Of a DNA stretch of 64,000 nucleotides, positions 48,271 to 58,113 are shown one piece after another; the stretch's first letter is position 1; every line of letters starts with the position of its first letter. Source of the stretch: Echinococcus granulosus (lineage: Eukaryota > Platyhelminthes > Cestoda > Cyclophyllidea > Taeniidae). The stretch covers positions 270,991-334,990 of the forward strand of contig NW_020170469.1 in NCBI RefSeq assembly GCF_000524195.1, given 5' to 3'. Position numbers and translations under genes: made by a program. Below the pieces are notes generated by a model that was not told where the DNA came from, did not search any database, and saw only the letters and a list, made by a program, of their open reading frames with translations.

Positions 48271-49499
48271 CTAAAAATAAAGTTAATTAATTGTGATAAA
48301 TTAAAAAGGAATTTCAAATCTCTTAAAGCAGTTAAATTGAGATAGTATCACCCTGATGATTACCAAGTGGTACGTTAAAACTGCAACAGAATGATGTCCA
48401 CAAGGGCTTTGTCAGTCTACCTCAATCCTGACACAACGTCTGTGTCATGGCGTACTGCTGGTGCTGCCCTTTAAACTATCAATCTTTCAGTCCTCCTCTT
48501 CGTTGATAACAAAGCTACCTTTAAACTTGTGTAACAAATGGCGTCTTCAGTGGTGGCTTGAGCACTTGGGATGTGGTAGCTACCAATGGTATTTTTATCA
48601 ACAAAACATCAGACTTTACATGGTGTTCATAAAGATTTCCTAATTAGAAAGTTTGCTGACATTGAAAGGTATGTATTCTGATCATTTATAATTCATTCAG
48701 CATTATTTTAACAGTGATATGAAATAAAGTGTCATTAAATATACATAAAGACCTGTCATACCCCTCAAAAGTCAACATTTAAATTAAATTGTTTCAATAT
48801 CATATACTTTTTTTCCTTCTAGTCTAGTTGAGCAAGAAGGAATTTTTCCGTTTTTTGCAGGTAAAAATCCATTATTGTTTAGTTTTTGACATTGAATGGT
48901 TCAGATGGTGTGAAAAATAGAATATTTGATAACAGACAACATCTCAAAATGATCAGTAAGTCAATATTTTAAAAGGACCAAAATCTTAAAGTAGGACTTA
49001 TTACCTTAAATCAGATAATTCACTTCTTCAGGGATAGCAACACTTAAAATGCCAAAGCAATCAATCCGAGTTTAGCTGAACAACTACGATTCTTCTTAAA
49101 CTAAGAGCACCATGCTTTAACTCAATTAATTTGTTTGTGGCACAACTTTCTTAAAGCACAACTTGTTTAAACCGATAAAGTGTATGTGTCACATATTTGT
49201 GACTTCTCGCTCAAAATAGATAGACAAGACTTCATACACATGTGATACCGGTAGGGGAAGCGTTACATTACCGGTCATTTGTTCTGTCGGTCTGAAACCT
49301 TACAAAGTCATTTGAAAAACCAAATAATCATGCTCAGCTACTATTTATCAATGGTTGACTACACTTACTTTTGTAATCGCCTTCTTCCCTGTCTCCCTCT
49401 TTTCTTCCTTCTTCTCCCACGGGAAGTGTTCCTCGTCAGTTAAAGTTGATCGGTCCCTATGGAAACCCCCTTTTTTCCCAAAACTGGTGGTTCCCCTTC
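48271..49499 (-). other. upstream of COE exon 1: acceptor then non-coding
   Basis: TTTATTTTTAG immediately precedes the ATG at 48270, so exon 1 as drawn begins at a splice acceptor. A 5' exon (cis) or a spliced leader (trans) must supply the cap. The rest is AT-rich and holds the 16-mer palindrome at 49188-49203. Confidence 0.6.
49188..49203. promoter_or_regulatory. palindromic 16-mer GTCACATATTTGTGAC
   Basis: Exact reverse complement of the 16-mer at 18759-18774. It lies about 0.9 kb upstream of COE exon 1. Confidence 0.3.
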
Positions 49500-50150
49500 A
49501 CTGGTAATCGAAAAACCAATGCGGACGTGTGCGTGTGTGTGTGTGTGTCTGTGCGCACCTTTGCGTATCGATTCCCAAAGGTCTTTCCGTGTTGCTTCCT
49601 CGCCCTCTTGCTAGTTGAACGGCACAGTCGACTGCCCTGTGGGTGTAGGAAGCTCTCAGAGGAGTTCTTCTATCCGTAGAAGCAGTAACAGATACGCTAC
49701 GTGCCGTGGGGCAAATGGCAGAGGAATAAAGTAGGGCTGTGCGCTAACTGCCCTTTCTGCGGACACTACTACGCATCTGGCTGTGCGTGCGCAGGTGCGG
49801 TTGTAGGCCACTGGGGAGAGAGGCGCGTGCGTACGTGTGTGCGTACATGTGCGGAAGAAAGCTCATCAAAAATGAAACGCCAGTCGTCGTTGTTGGCAAA
49901 TTCCCAGTGGGAACCCCCTGTCCACTGTCCTCTCTCCCTCTTTCTCCCCTTTCTGAGCTATCTGTTTAGCGCTTGGAGAGCTATCGACTGGTTACACTTG
50001 GTTGCGCGTATGCACAGACGTTCCGCGACAAGTGATTGGCTGGGGGTGGTAGGTGGGGTCGTGTGATTGGTGCATGGGAGGTGAGAATGCGTTCCCTAGG
50101 GACGCTGCACTACCTGATTGGTTGTTCTGCCTTTCGTAATATATTTTTTT
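49500..50150 (-). promoter_or_regulatory. candidate COE promoter: GC-rich block with three CCAAT boxes
   Basis: GC-rich compared with its surroundings, with a (GT)n tract near 49530-49546 and alternating CG/TG words (GCGTGCGTACGTGTGTGCG) near 49825-49845. ATTGG, which is CCAAT on the minus strand, occurs at 50035-50039, 50066-50070 and 50117-50121. The direction fits the COE gene, whose first coding exon is 1.2 kb downstream. The 121-codon plus frame at 49701-50066 is low-complexity and rejected. Confidence 0.45.
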
Positions 50151-52773
50151 GAAGTTTTGCATATAGATTATGTTTGGCTGCAAAAGTACACATCATTATC
50201 ATTGAAATTTGTTTACTTTGCCTGGTCCTTCTGCAAACAACTTGGACTAGTTAAAATAATATCATAAAGGTCAGTAAATGATCCCAAACAGCATAAAATA
50301 ACCACATTTTAATATACTTGGGGAGAGTATTTTACAAATCGTTAAATTTATAAGCCGATTCAATTTCGTACCTAATAGTAAATGGCTGAACATCTCATTA
50401 TCTGGTAAACTTGGTCACTATTTATTCAGTCTATGTCCTATGCGTGATGTCTTGCCTACTAATGCACAGAATTTTAGCAGTTATTATTTGAGAAGCTAAA
50501 CTTGATAAAATCATCATTATCAAAAGGCATTTTGCCTAATAAGTTCATTCCATTCAATTTATTATCTGTCTTAAATCAAACTCAGCATCAATACCGGAAT
50601 CATGCTTTTCATTCGGTGGTTCTCCCATCATGGCTAAGCTACTCCATTGGATAGCGGAATAGCGAAATATTTCAAACAGTGAATTTTTCCCATTTTTCGT
50701 TTTTCACCTTCAACTTTAAGCACCACTTAATCAAATTTTGACTGCTTACCGTGTGTTGATTTTCTGATTTACTAATCCTCTGGTCAACAGCATAATGTCT
50801 TCACTAATAGTAATGTTTGCCAAACAGACACATCTGCTTTTGCTGCCCAGACTGGTGATTTTTTAATAAAATTAACCTGCTGTTCATCGACTTGCTTCCT
50901 TGCTGCAGTGATTGCAGCACTTTGCTCTTTTTACCAAATAGAGTTAATAGGTTACTCGAATCAACAATGCATTATTCGTGCTGTATCCTGCATGTGTTAC
51001 CTCCGACAACTTAAAGTTTGTTAGATCTGCATGTCGCCTAATGAGTGAACATAATGCGATTTATTATTCATTTTTTGAAATCTTATCAGGGGAAAAATAT
51101 TACTTCTGGAAGTGACTGACTTGCCCCATTTTTGAACTTTTTGGCATCAGGTTGTCAAGTTTTAAAAAAGTAAAAATCCTTTAAAAAGACAGACTTTCAT
51201 AACCCACAATAAGAGCTTTCTTTCTAAAAATAAAGAAAAGAGTTAAAAAGCTCCATTTTCCGTTTTGTAGTTTAAATATTACGTTTAAACACGAAACCTT
51301 TTATTAGATGCTCCTAGACAAAATGATACTTATTCAAGTTTTTCTCTAAGCTACGTCTATCTTTCAATCTTAACGGTTTTAATTTCAGTTTTGAGGCTTA
51401 TAATGCTGTAAACATGCCAAAGGTAATGATAAAATCATGAATTTTTAGTGTTCTTATTTTATTTTTGTTTGTTTATTGAACATGTCAAAATAATTTTAAA
51501 GCTCTCCAGAAAATACAAAGATGTTTATTAATGAAGAGTTCATATTTAAAAGATATAAACTAAGATGCCGGGATTTTAATGAGTGTGAGTAGACGTAGTA
51601 AATGGGGTGCAGTTCTTATCCGAAATACAAAAAGTTTAAGAACAAAAATAATAAACAATGCATTTTTTGCTATAAAGGAGTTTGATATAGTGAAAATACC
51701 ATAAAATTATTTAATCATTTATTTTGCAAATTCTTCTGCACTAAAGGTTGAAAACACGTCAAAGACGGTTGATTAGCAAATGATATTTAGGGCGTTTGGT
51801 GCTTTGAATTTAATAAAATAAATAATTGAGATGATTTTGGCAATATAATATAATTTTGTACTAAAGGTCTGCAACATAATGCTATTTTAAATCTCCGTTG
51901 ATGTTGCGTAGCCTAGGCACTTGTCCATAGAACCTCGCATTCCATATGTACATCAGAAATCCACTTTCCTCCATATTGGCTTTTTTTCTCTACGTCTTTT
52001 GAGGTGAACAGGAGTAAATCGTTCAGTCTTATGTCGCAGAAATGTTGCCTACATGGTGGCCAGTAGTGATTTTAAGGCTGTATTAGATCAAATCATAACA
52101 TCTGTGAATAAGTTACAACTGAGCATAAAAGTGGTTATTTATGCTCTACATCTACGCAATAGTTCTCCTTCAGGTTTTATGAAGCCCAACGATACGTAGG
52201 TCGGGGTCTAAGGGTTAGTGAAGTGGCAAAACGGTTGGCGGATAAAGGCTAACTTATGCTGTTACGTTTTATGAATAACTTCGTCTTCAAATTAATGTTT
52301 CAAGGGAAAGCGGTTAGCATACAAAGTTGTAGAGCACTGTCCATGCTTCAGCTTAAAATTGGACAGGAAAAGATGTTAAAATCGCATTGGCTTTCGGAAC
52401 GCTCTCTTTTGAGAAAAAGGAGCTTATTCTTAAAAAATTTGCCTTCACTATCTGAGAACAGCCTGGAAGTGCTCTCAGTTGACATTGAATGAAATCCTTT
52501 TGAAGCAATTTACTGAAAATCCACTTGATATCAAGAAAATCCAAGAAATCCATTTCCAATCGTGCAGAAATAAGATGTCTTTTCGCAATAATAGCAAATT
52601 ATTTTGGGATTTATATTTCAAATTCGTGGATTGTCACAATACACTCAACAAACTCATGATAGCTAAAATGGAGGAATAAGTATGGATGGAGCAGAGAATG
52701 GCTCTCCATATCACTAAGATTTTTGTATTGGTGTATGACACTTTAAATGTATGACTTTGAACTCACGGCTAGT
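50151..52773. other. AT-rich intergenic DNA
   Basis: No gene, exon pair or repeat family recognised. Short frames at 52256-52679 overlap on both strands without family resemblance. Confidence 0.55.
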
Positions 52774-52815
52774 CTTTTGTGGAGCGAGACTCCTCGGTCT
52801 CCGCTTCCCGATTAC

Positions 52816-52915
52816 NNNNNNNNNNNNNNNNNNNNNNNNNNNNNNNNNNNNNNNNNNNNNNNNNNNNNNNNNNNNNNNNNNNNNNNNNNNNNNNNNNNNN
52901 NNNNNNNNNNNNNNN
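52816..52915. other. assembly gap (100 N) inside the retrotransposon
   Basis: Placeholder between the gag frame and the 3' LTR remnant. The real content could include pol. Confidence 0.95.
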
Positions 52916-53526
52916 GCATTTGACCAGTTTTGCGGTTTCCGGAAAGTCGGGAGCCCCCGGAGTTCCTGCCGCTTCTTGGTTGCGAGCTTGACTGATTGGT
53001 CGAGCGAGTTAGTCTTTGCTTTGCAGAGCTTCTCAGCCAAGGTGGAAGGTCGGATTCCGTGTTTAAACTGAACTGTAACCCAATTGGCGATCTTGTTTGG
53101 AGGGCAGCCGCGGAACGCACGTTCCGCCAGGAGTTGGAGGTTCCTGGCGTACTCTTCGTCAGCCTCATCAGCTTTTTGAAAACGCTGAAAGAAGTCCCTA
53201 GCCAGGGTTCCCTCCTCACGATCGATGAATAGTTGAGCCAATGTATCGCAGCATTGGTCAACGTCCGTGTCGTGGGTAATGCCAGCTCCGACTGGGGCCA
53301 CGAATAAATCATGCGGGAGGGCGCGAAGGATAAGAGGTATTCTTTGACAATGGGGATGGAGAGGAAGGTTAATTTTGGCAGTTAGGAGCCACTCTTCGAA
53401 ATTCATATCTTCCTCGAAAGGGGGTAGGTCAGCGGGCGCTGCCACCAGTGTGGAGCGAGGCTCCTCGGTCTCCGCTTCCCGATTACTAGCGTTCCTAGAC
53501 AAGCCCGGTTGGTTTGCTTTGGACAT
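52916..53526 (-). CDS. gag: retrotransposon gag protein, partial
   Basis: About 200 residues are visible before the gap. The central stretch FFQRFQKADEADEEYARNL followed by LAERAFRGC is the typical retrotransposon Gag (capsid) pattern of Ty3/gypsy elements. The frame is open from an ATG at 53526, which lies inside the 5' LTR, through the LTR end and the primer-binding-like site. A later ATG (EEDMNFEEW) would start after them, so the true start is undecided. No zinc knuckle is seen before the gap. Confidence 0.8.
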
Positions 53527-53684
53527 CTTTATTAAAGACGACAAGATGTATAGGGAAAATACAATATTCAAGAAGGAGGGGAGCCGCAGTCACTAGGTAA
53601 GGGAGAGGGCGATCCAGTTACAAGGTTCGAATTTCCTGTTTGCCTCCTCCCTGAAAGGCAAATTCAAACAACATAAGTATTACA
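53449..53684 (-). repeat. 5' LTR of the retrotransposon
   Basis: 236 bp with TG...CA ends, matching the copy at 31542-31859 almost base for base and the remnant at 52778-52815. It contains AATAAA just before the possible gag ATG. Confidence 0.88.
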
Positions 53685-53842
53685 CTTTCTGGCCTTCCCT
53701 GTATCCCTAATATAGCTAGTTTTGGGAGTCTTTGTCACTAACTCGGGCACTGTAGCAATTTTCTGCAAATGGCCTCGACAACTATTTGAAGAGGGTCACA
53801 TGTGGTGAATGGATCAATAGGGGGCACAGCAGAGTTGGCAAG

Positions 53843-54071
53843 ATGAGGGCGCCTCCGACCTTTGAGGAGGTCTCACACCAGATAATCAAGCGGTATTTCA
53901 GGTATCAGAAGGTTTTAGAGGAGAATGTAAGGCGGATAGCTGAAGCGGAACCGGAAGCCGTCTACGACGACTGCCAGGATAATAAAACGGAGCCTGCTGA
54001 AGAGATCAGCTACTCACCTCCCTCGTATGTCAATTTGGCGATGCTTTTGATGGCATCCATTAAGCATGGGG
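53843..54071 (+). pseudogene. lone exon resembling SMYD4 exon 1
   Basis: ATG at 53843, open through IIKRYFRYQKVLEENVRRIAE to a candidate donor GGGG|GTGTCT, phase 1. The SMYD4-like exon 1 at 58114-58291 has the same layout: KKYFR near the start, a charged helix, a Leu/Ala-rich end, and a GGTGTGT donor in phase 1. In both, reading on gives GVY.. and a stop within a few codons. No matching TPR exon follows before the next gene. It may be a partial tandem duplication or the first exon of the following gene using another donor (for example AG|GTATCA at about 53899, phase 2, which fits the exon at 54674). Low certainty. Confidence 0.35.
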
Positions 54072-54673
54072 GTGTCTATGCGCATTGATTTCAAAAGTTG
54101 GTTTAGGTAGATCATTGTGCTTATTAAAGCTATACCTTTTGTTTTTTAAGTTACATTTCAATGTTTGTTTTGAGTTAACGGTTCATGTTAAGGCCTTTCC
54201 TTCCGTACTGGTTAAAATGAAAAATGATTTTACAGTATGGCTCAACCTCTCAAAATTGTTATTGCTCATGTCCTCTACCGATTCCACGAACGGGTTAGTC
54301 TCGGCAGACTGGTAAGCATCGCCTAGGTGCTCAGAATCAGGTAGGTGTTCCACTTGATTGCTGAATGTTAACATGAGGGAATAACTGCCATGACTTTGAG
54401 CTGAAAACCCTCATAAATGATGAATGAACTTTTCAGGGATCTGTGTTGGGATTTAGAGAGCGCTTCTACTCCATAATACAATTTTCAAACCCCTAAACTT
54501 TTGCAATTAAATTATTTATCATCTTTAAAGTTGCTACTTATAAAATAACAGTAGAATCTCATTACCATGTGCAGTATTTTTTGAATGCTGGCGTTGAGAT
54601 TATTCCAAATATTTTGTCATAGGTAAAAAAATTTGAATCCCGTTTGTGATTCACGATTGCATCGAAATTTTAG

Positions 54674-56550
54674 GGAAATTTTTAACTTTCCGGCCCACAA
54701 CCCATCGTTGATGACGCTGCAGCAACTGCGGGACTACGCACCAGAGAAGAAGGCCCCCCTAGCGGAGATAGTAGATCCCAAAACAGGAGTGAAGGGCCTC
54801 GTTGAGACCTGGAACCGCTTCCAGCCCAACGATCCCTCAGTGAGTTTTATTTATGAATTCTCTAGCATTGGTGTCTCGTGAATTCCAGATGCCTTTTCAC
54901 GCTTTACTCGCACATTTGTCTAAAGTTGTTGCATCCATAGCGCCGACAATCAATCATTCAACAAACATAAAGCACATCGATAGTATGGGGTTATACAGGT
55001 TAGAGATAAGCTTGTGCCACTTGTTTACTGTTCTCTACAATGCTACTTTTTAGCTCTTTAAATGTCTCACCTATGTTCTAAGCCGAGTTTAGGTCATTCC
55101 ATGCCTGCAAAAAATTTAGGAGTTGCTGGCCCAGATCCCCTCCCACCAGGGGAACAGTTGGTGTGAGCAGAGCTTGACCTGCAACGACCTCTTGCGCTTT
55201 CGAGCTCCCTTTTTCTTCTACGGTCAACGATTTGACCGGTTGACACGGAGTCAAACTGAGTACTTAGAGCACTGGCAGGCTGTAGTGCGTAACCATTGCG
55301 ATCGTCAACAAGCCGAAGTGGAGGGTCAGCTGGAGCTATGCCACTGCTATGACTCACGCCTCCATCACATGCGACCTCCGTGTTGGCAAACCGGTCTCAC
55401 TGACATGGGTCAGTCCTACGCCTACCGCTATAAAGATGTAAGGTGATATAATTGTGGTTATTAGAAAGATGCAAAAAAATGTGTTAATTTCCGCACATTC
55501 TCTGGTTGTGTTGAGTTAGATGATGCGAAATTTGCTGGGTCATAATCACCATGACAGAAATTCGTCACGGGAAACGTTGGTGCGCTATACGACCCCCTTC
55601 AACTTGAAGCAAATGGAAAGTAAGTTGCTGTTACGCGGCTATATCACACATGCATTGTAGTTTCGCGGACTTTGAGGATTTGTTGTCAGATCAAAAACCT
55701 TTAGTACTTTAACATAGATCTAACCTTCTTCGCATACTTTTTAAAGATATTGGACCAATGGAATACATAAAGCGGTATTGCGAGCTGAGGGCTACCCGAG
55801 TACCATATTATACCCGAATCTTTAACAAATTCAAGGAGAATAGAACCCAACTTATTCCAATTAGCGTAAGTTCGGAAATAAAGCAGGTGCCACTTGTGCC
55901 ACCTCTAGTAAAAAACAAGTAAATCCAATCAACCACACACGGAAAGTTAATTAGTTAGATTGTGAAAACGTTTTACCTTTCTAAAACCTTAAAAGAACTT
56001 CTATGATGAGGTAATATTTAGCAATGCGTTAAAGTGGAATCATCCTCGTGAGTAGGTTAAGTGTAGTGCAATAAGTACATTTAATCAAACCTGCTTCCCA
56101 AAATTGCAGAAGAAAATTTAATTACATTTTAGAAACTTGAAGAGCCGCTGAAGGCTCTTATGGGCGGTTCTTTTAATAAGGAACAAGTTGAAGAGATCGT
56201 CTCCCTGTTGGATATACCTGGGGAGGATTACGCACTGAATGCCATCGAATTTGCGCGCATTTGTGCTCTCGCTGAGCGTCTTTTCTACTGTCAAAATATG
56301 TATGTTCTTCAACAGTCACCTTTGAACCTTAACCTCATTACAAAGAGATCTAAGTATGGAAAGGCTTCTAAAATGCCTATGCTGTATTTCTTGTTTGATT
56401 TTTAGGCGAATATACGGTGAAGAAGGCTATGCAGTGCAACAGGGAATCTTGGAAATGGCAGACTTTCATATGCTTGTGAAAAAACTAGAGCATGTGCAAC
56501 TGGCGGAGTCGTTGCAACGATTTTTGCAACGCCTTGACTTATTCAAATGA
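54674..56550 (+). CDS. conserved-looking six-exon gene, function unknown, 5' end missing
   Basis: Exons 54674-54839, 55120-55437, 55520-55619, 55747-55865, 56133-56299 and 56406-56550 join with GT/AG edges and perfectly consistent phases, ending in TGA. They encode about 338 residues. Notable stretches are LRDYAPEKKAPLAEIVDP, LRFRAPFFFYGQRFDRLTRS, LGHNHHDRNSSRETLVRYT, GPMEYIKRYCELRATRVPYY and, at the end, a helical region with two EF-hand-sized halves (LKALMGGSFNKEQVEEIVSL; MADFHMLVKKLEHVQLAESL). No signal peptide or membrane segment was seen. The first exon starts in phase 2, so an upstream exon exists. I do not recognise the family; an EF-hand-related or ciliary protein is a guess only. The regular structure and intact frame make it a real gene. 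Confidence 0.8.
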
Positions 56551-58113
56551 CCTACAGATTTTGTTGCTCGCATTATTTATTGGATTAAGATATTTTGGGC
56601 ATTTTTGTTGCCATAAGGGCCAAAACCACCTTAAACTCCCTACAAATGTAAAAGGTGCGGTTTTGCAACCAAGCGCTTGATTTGTGCAAGTCATATTTCG
56701 TACAAGTTTTGTCATAACGGCACGGGGGAATTGTTACTTTTCATTTAAGAATTTTCGTTTATTTGATGGATTGACAGGCTAGTGGAGTTATTGAATATAA
56801 TAACATAATAATAGACTAGGACCTATGTAAACAGATGGCCTCCTCAGTTTCAAGTTATGCAACCATTCTGTCATTCAAGCTATCATGTAATGTAGGTATT
56901 AAAATTTTTTATTAATTTGTCAAATAAAATTAGTCCAGATGCAGATAGTACACTTGTGACTTACTGTTTGGAGAAATATATGCTGCTTACTGTTTGCGAA
57001 AAAATCCAAGATTCAGCCTATTTACTATATTTATCTGTTAAATTAAGAAGTACGTGAATTAAATTGAGTTGAGTAGCAGGCTCTGCTAGCATTTTATTAT
57101 TTCATTAAGTGATGGTACTTCCTAATGATTTATTCAGTCAAGGTCGATGCTCCTTTGTCCTTTCTAGGTCGAGTTTTGTGGGAATCGTCTGTGTGTGCTC
57201 GTGTTAGGGTCAAGAGCCCCTTATGTCTAGCGTGTGCTGCACTGTTTTCTTCTTTTGCACTCACTTGCTGTAGGAATAGAGTTTTTAACGGATTTGGGAA
57301 TGTGGAAAACTGGTGTGTCTTATCTAGGCAGTAACTAATGGCTCTTCTTCAGTACCCAGCATGTTTTCTGTTTATGCGGCGTGTGCCCATTTCGAGTGAA
57401 CCAGTCGCTTAAGACGTGTCAATATGTCATTAAAATCTACCAGATTTGGAGGATGCAGTATTGAAAGGGGATGATTTCTCATCCTTCAGTGTACGAGGGA
57501 ACCAGTAGGTTCGATCTAGGTTTTTCTGATATTTTGCTCAATGTAAACATAAGATATAGTTCAATGTATCACAGCAAATTAAAACAACGTTCTAATCCTC
57601 AATTCTCTCGCTCTTTTAGGCTGTCCTTGGGGATGTCTTCTATCTATTGATACTCCTTCCATTTGGATTTGCATTATCGTCTACATTGTTTTTTTTTGAA
57701 AGTATATCTTCATGTTTTACCTCCACTTTGTGACTTGTGCCAGGCGTCATCATTCACGTATCGCATGCCGACGCGCTTAAGACCCGCACGCTTGACAGCT
57801 CATTGCCTCTATTAATTGCTCGCTCAATTTATTAACAAACCATTGTTAACGGAGTTCGAGATGACGGGTTGCTCCTGTGCTTGAGGGCTAGAAGGCCGAT
57901 TGCAAATTCTCTCGGTCCCTGTATTAGTGTTGCATGTCCAAAAGCTTGCTTGCTAGACAGATATTTGCCTATTTTTACAGGGAGTGACCGTGTCAGCTCT
58001 GAATTCTAATGCTTTTAACCGAGGAGGGCAGGACTCTTAGATGAATTCCTCCTAAGAAGCTAAAAATGCATCCGTTTTAATGCTGTAGGTTTGGCGTGGC
58101 TCGCTCTGCAGGG
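56551..58113. other. intergenic between two plus-strand genes
   Basis: Includes the 3'UTR of the upstream gene (AATAAA near 56923). No exon was recognised. The SMYD4-like promoter should lie near the right end. Confidence 0.55.

Larger units (their letters stand above)
52774..53688 (-). mobile_element. LTR retrotransposon (Ty3/gypsy-type gag), gap-interrupted
   Basis: Read on the minus strand: 5' LTR 53684-53449 (236 bp, TGTAATACTT...GCTCCACA), then a primer-binding-like TGGTGGCAGCGCC starting one base later at 53447, a gag reading frame, a 100-N gap, and the end of the 3' LTR (52815-52778, same GCTCCACA end). CTTT flanks both sides (52774-52777 and 53685-53688), a 4-bp target duplication. 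The LTR carries AATAAA. No protease, reverse transcriptase or integrase is visible; they may be in the gap or absent. The target duplication is intact and the LTRs differ little where comparable, so insertion was probably recent. Confidence 0.88.

Noticed and set aside
49701..50066. 121-codon plus-strand frame rich in Cys/Arg/Val
   Set aside because: Arises from alternating CG/TG words in a promoter-like block; no family.
52812..53312. 166-codon minus-strand frame overlapping gag
   Set aside because: Different frame of the gag region; the gag frame carries the family pattern.
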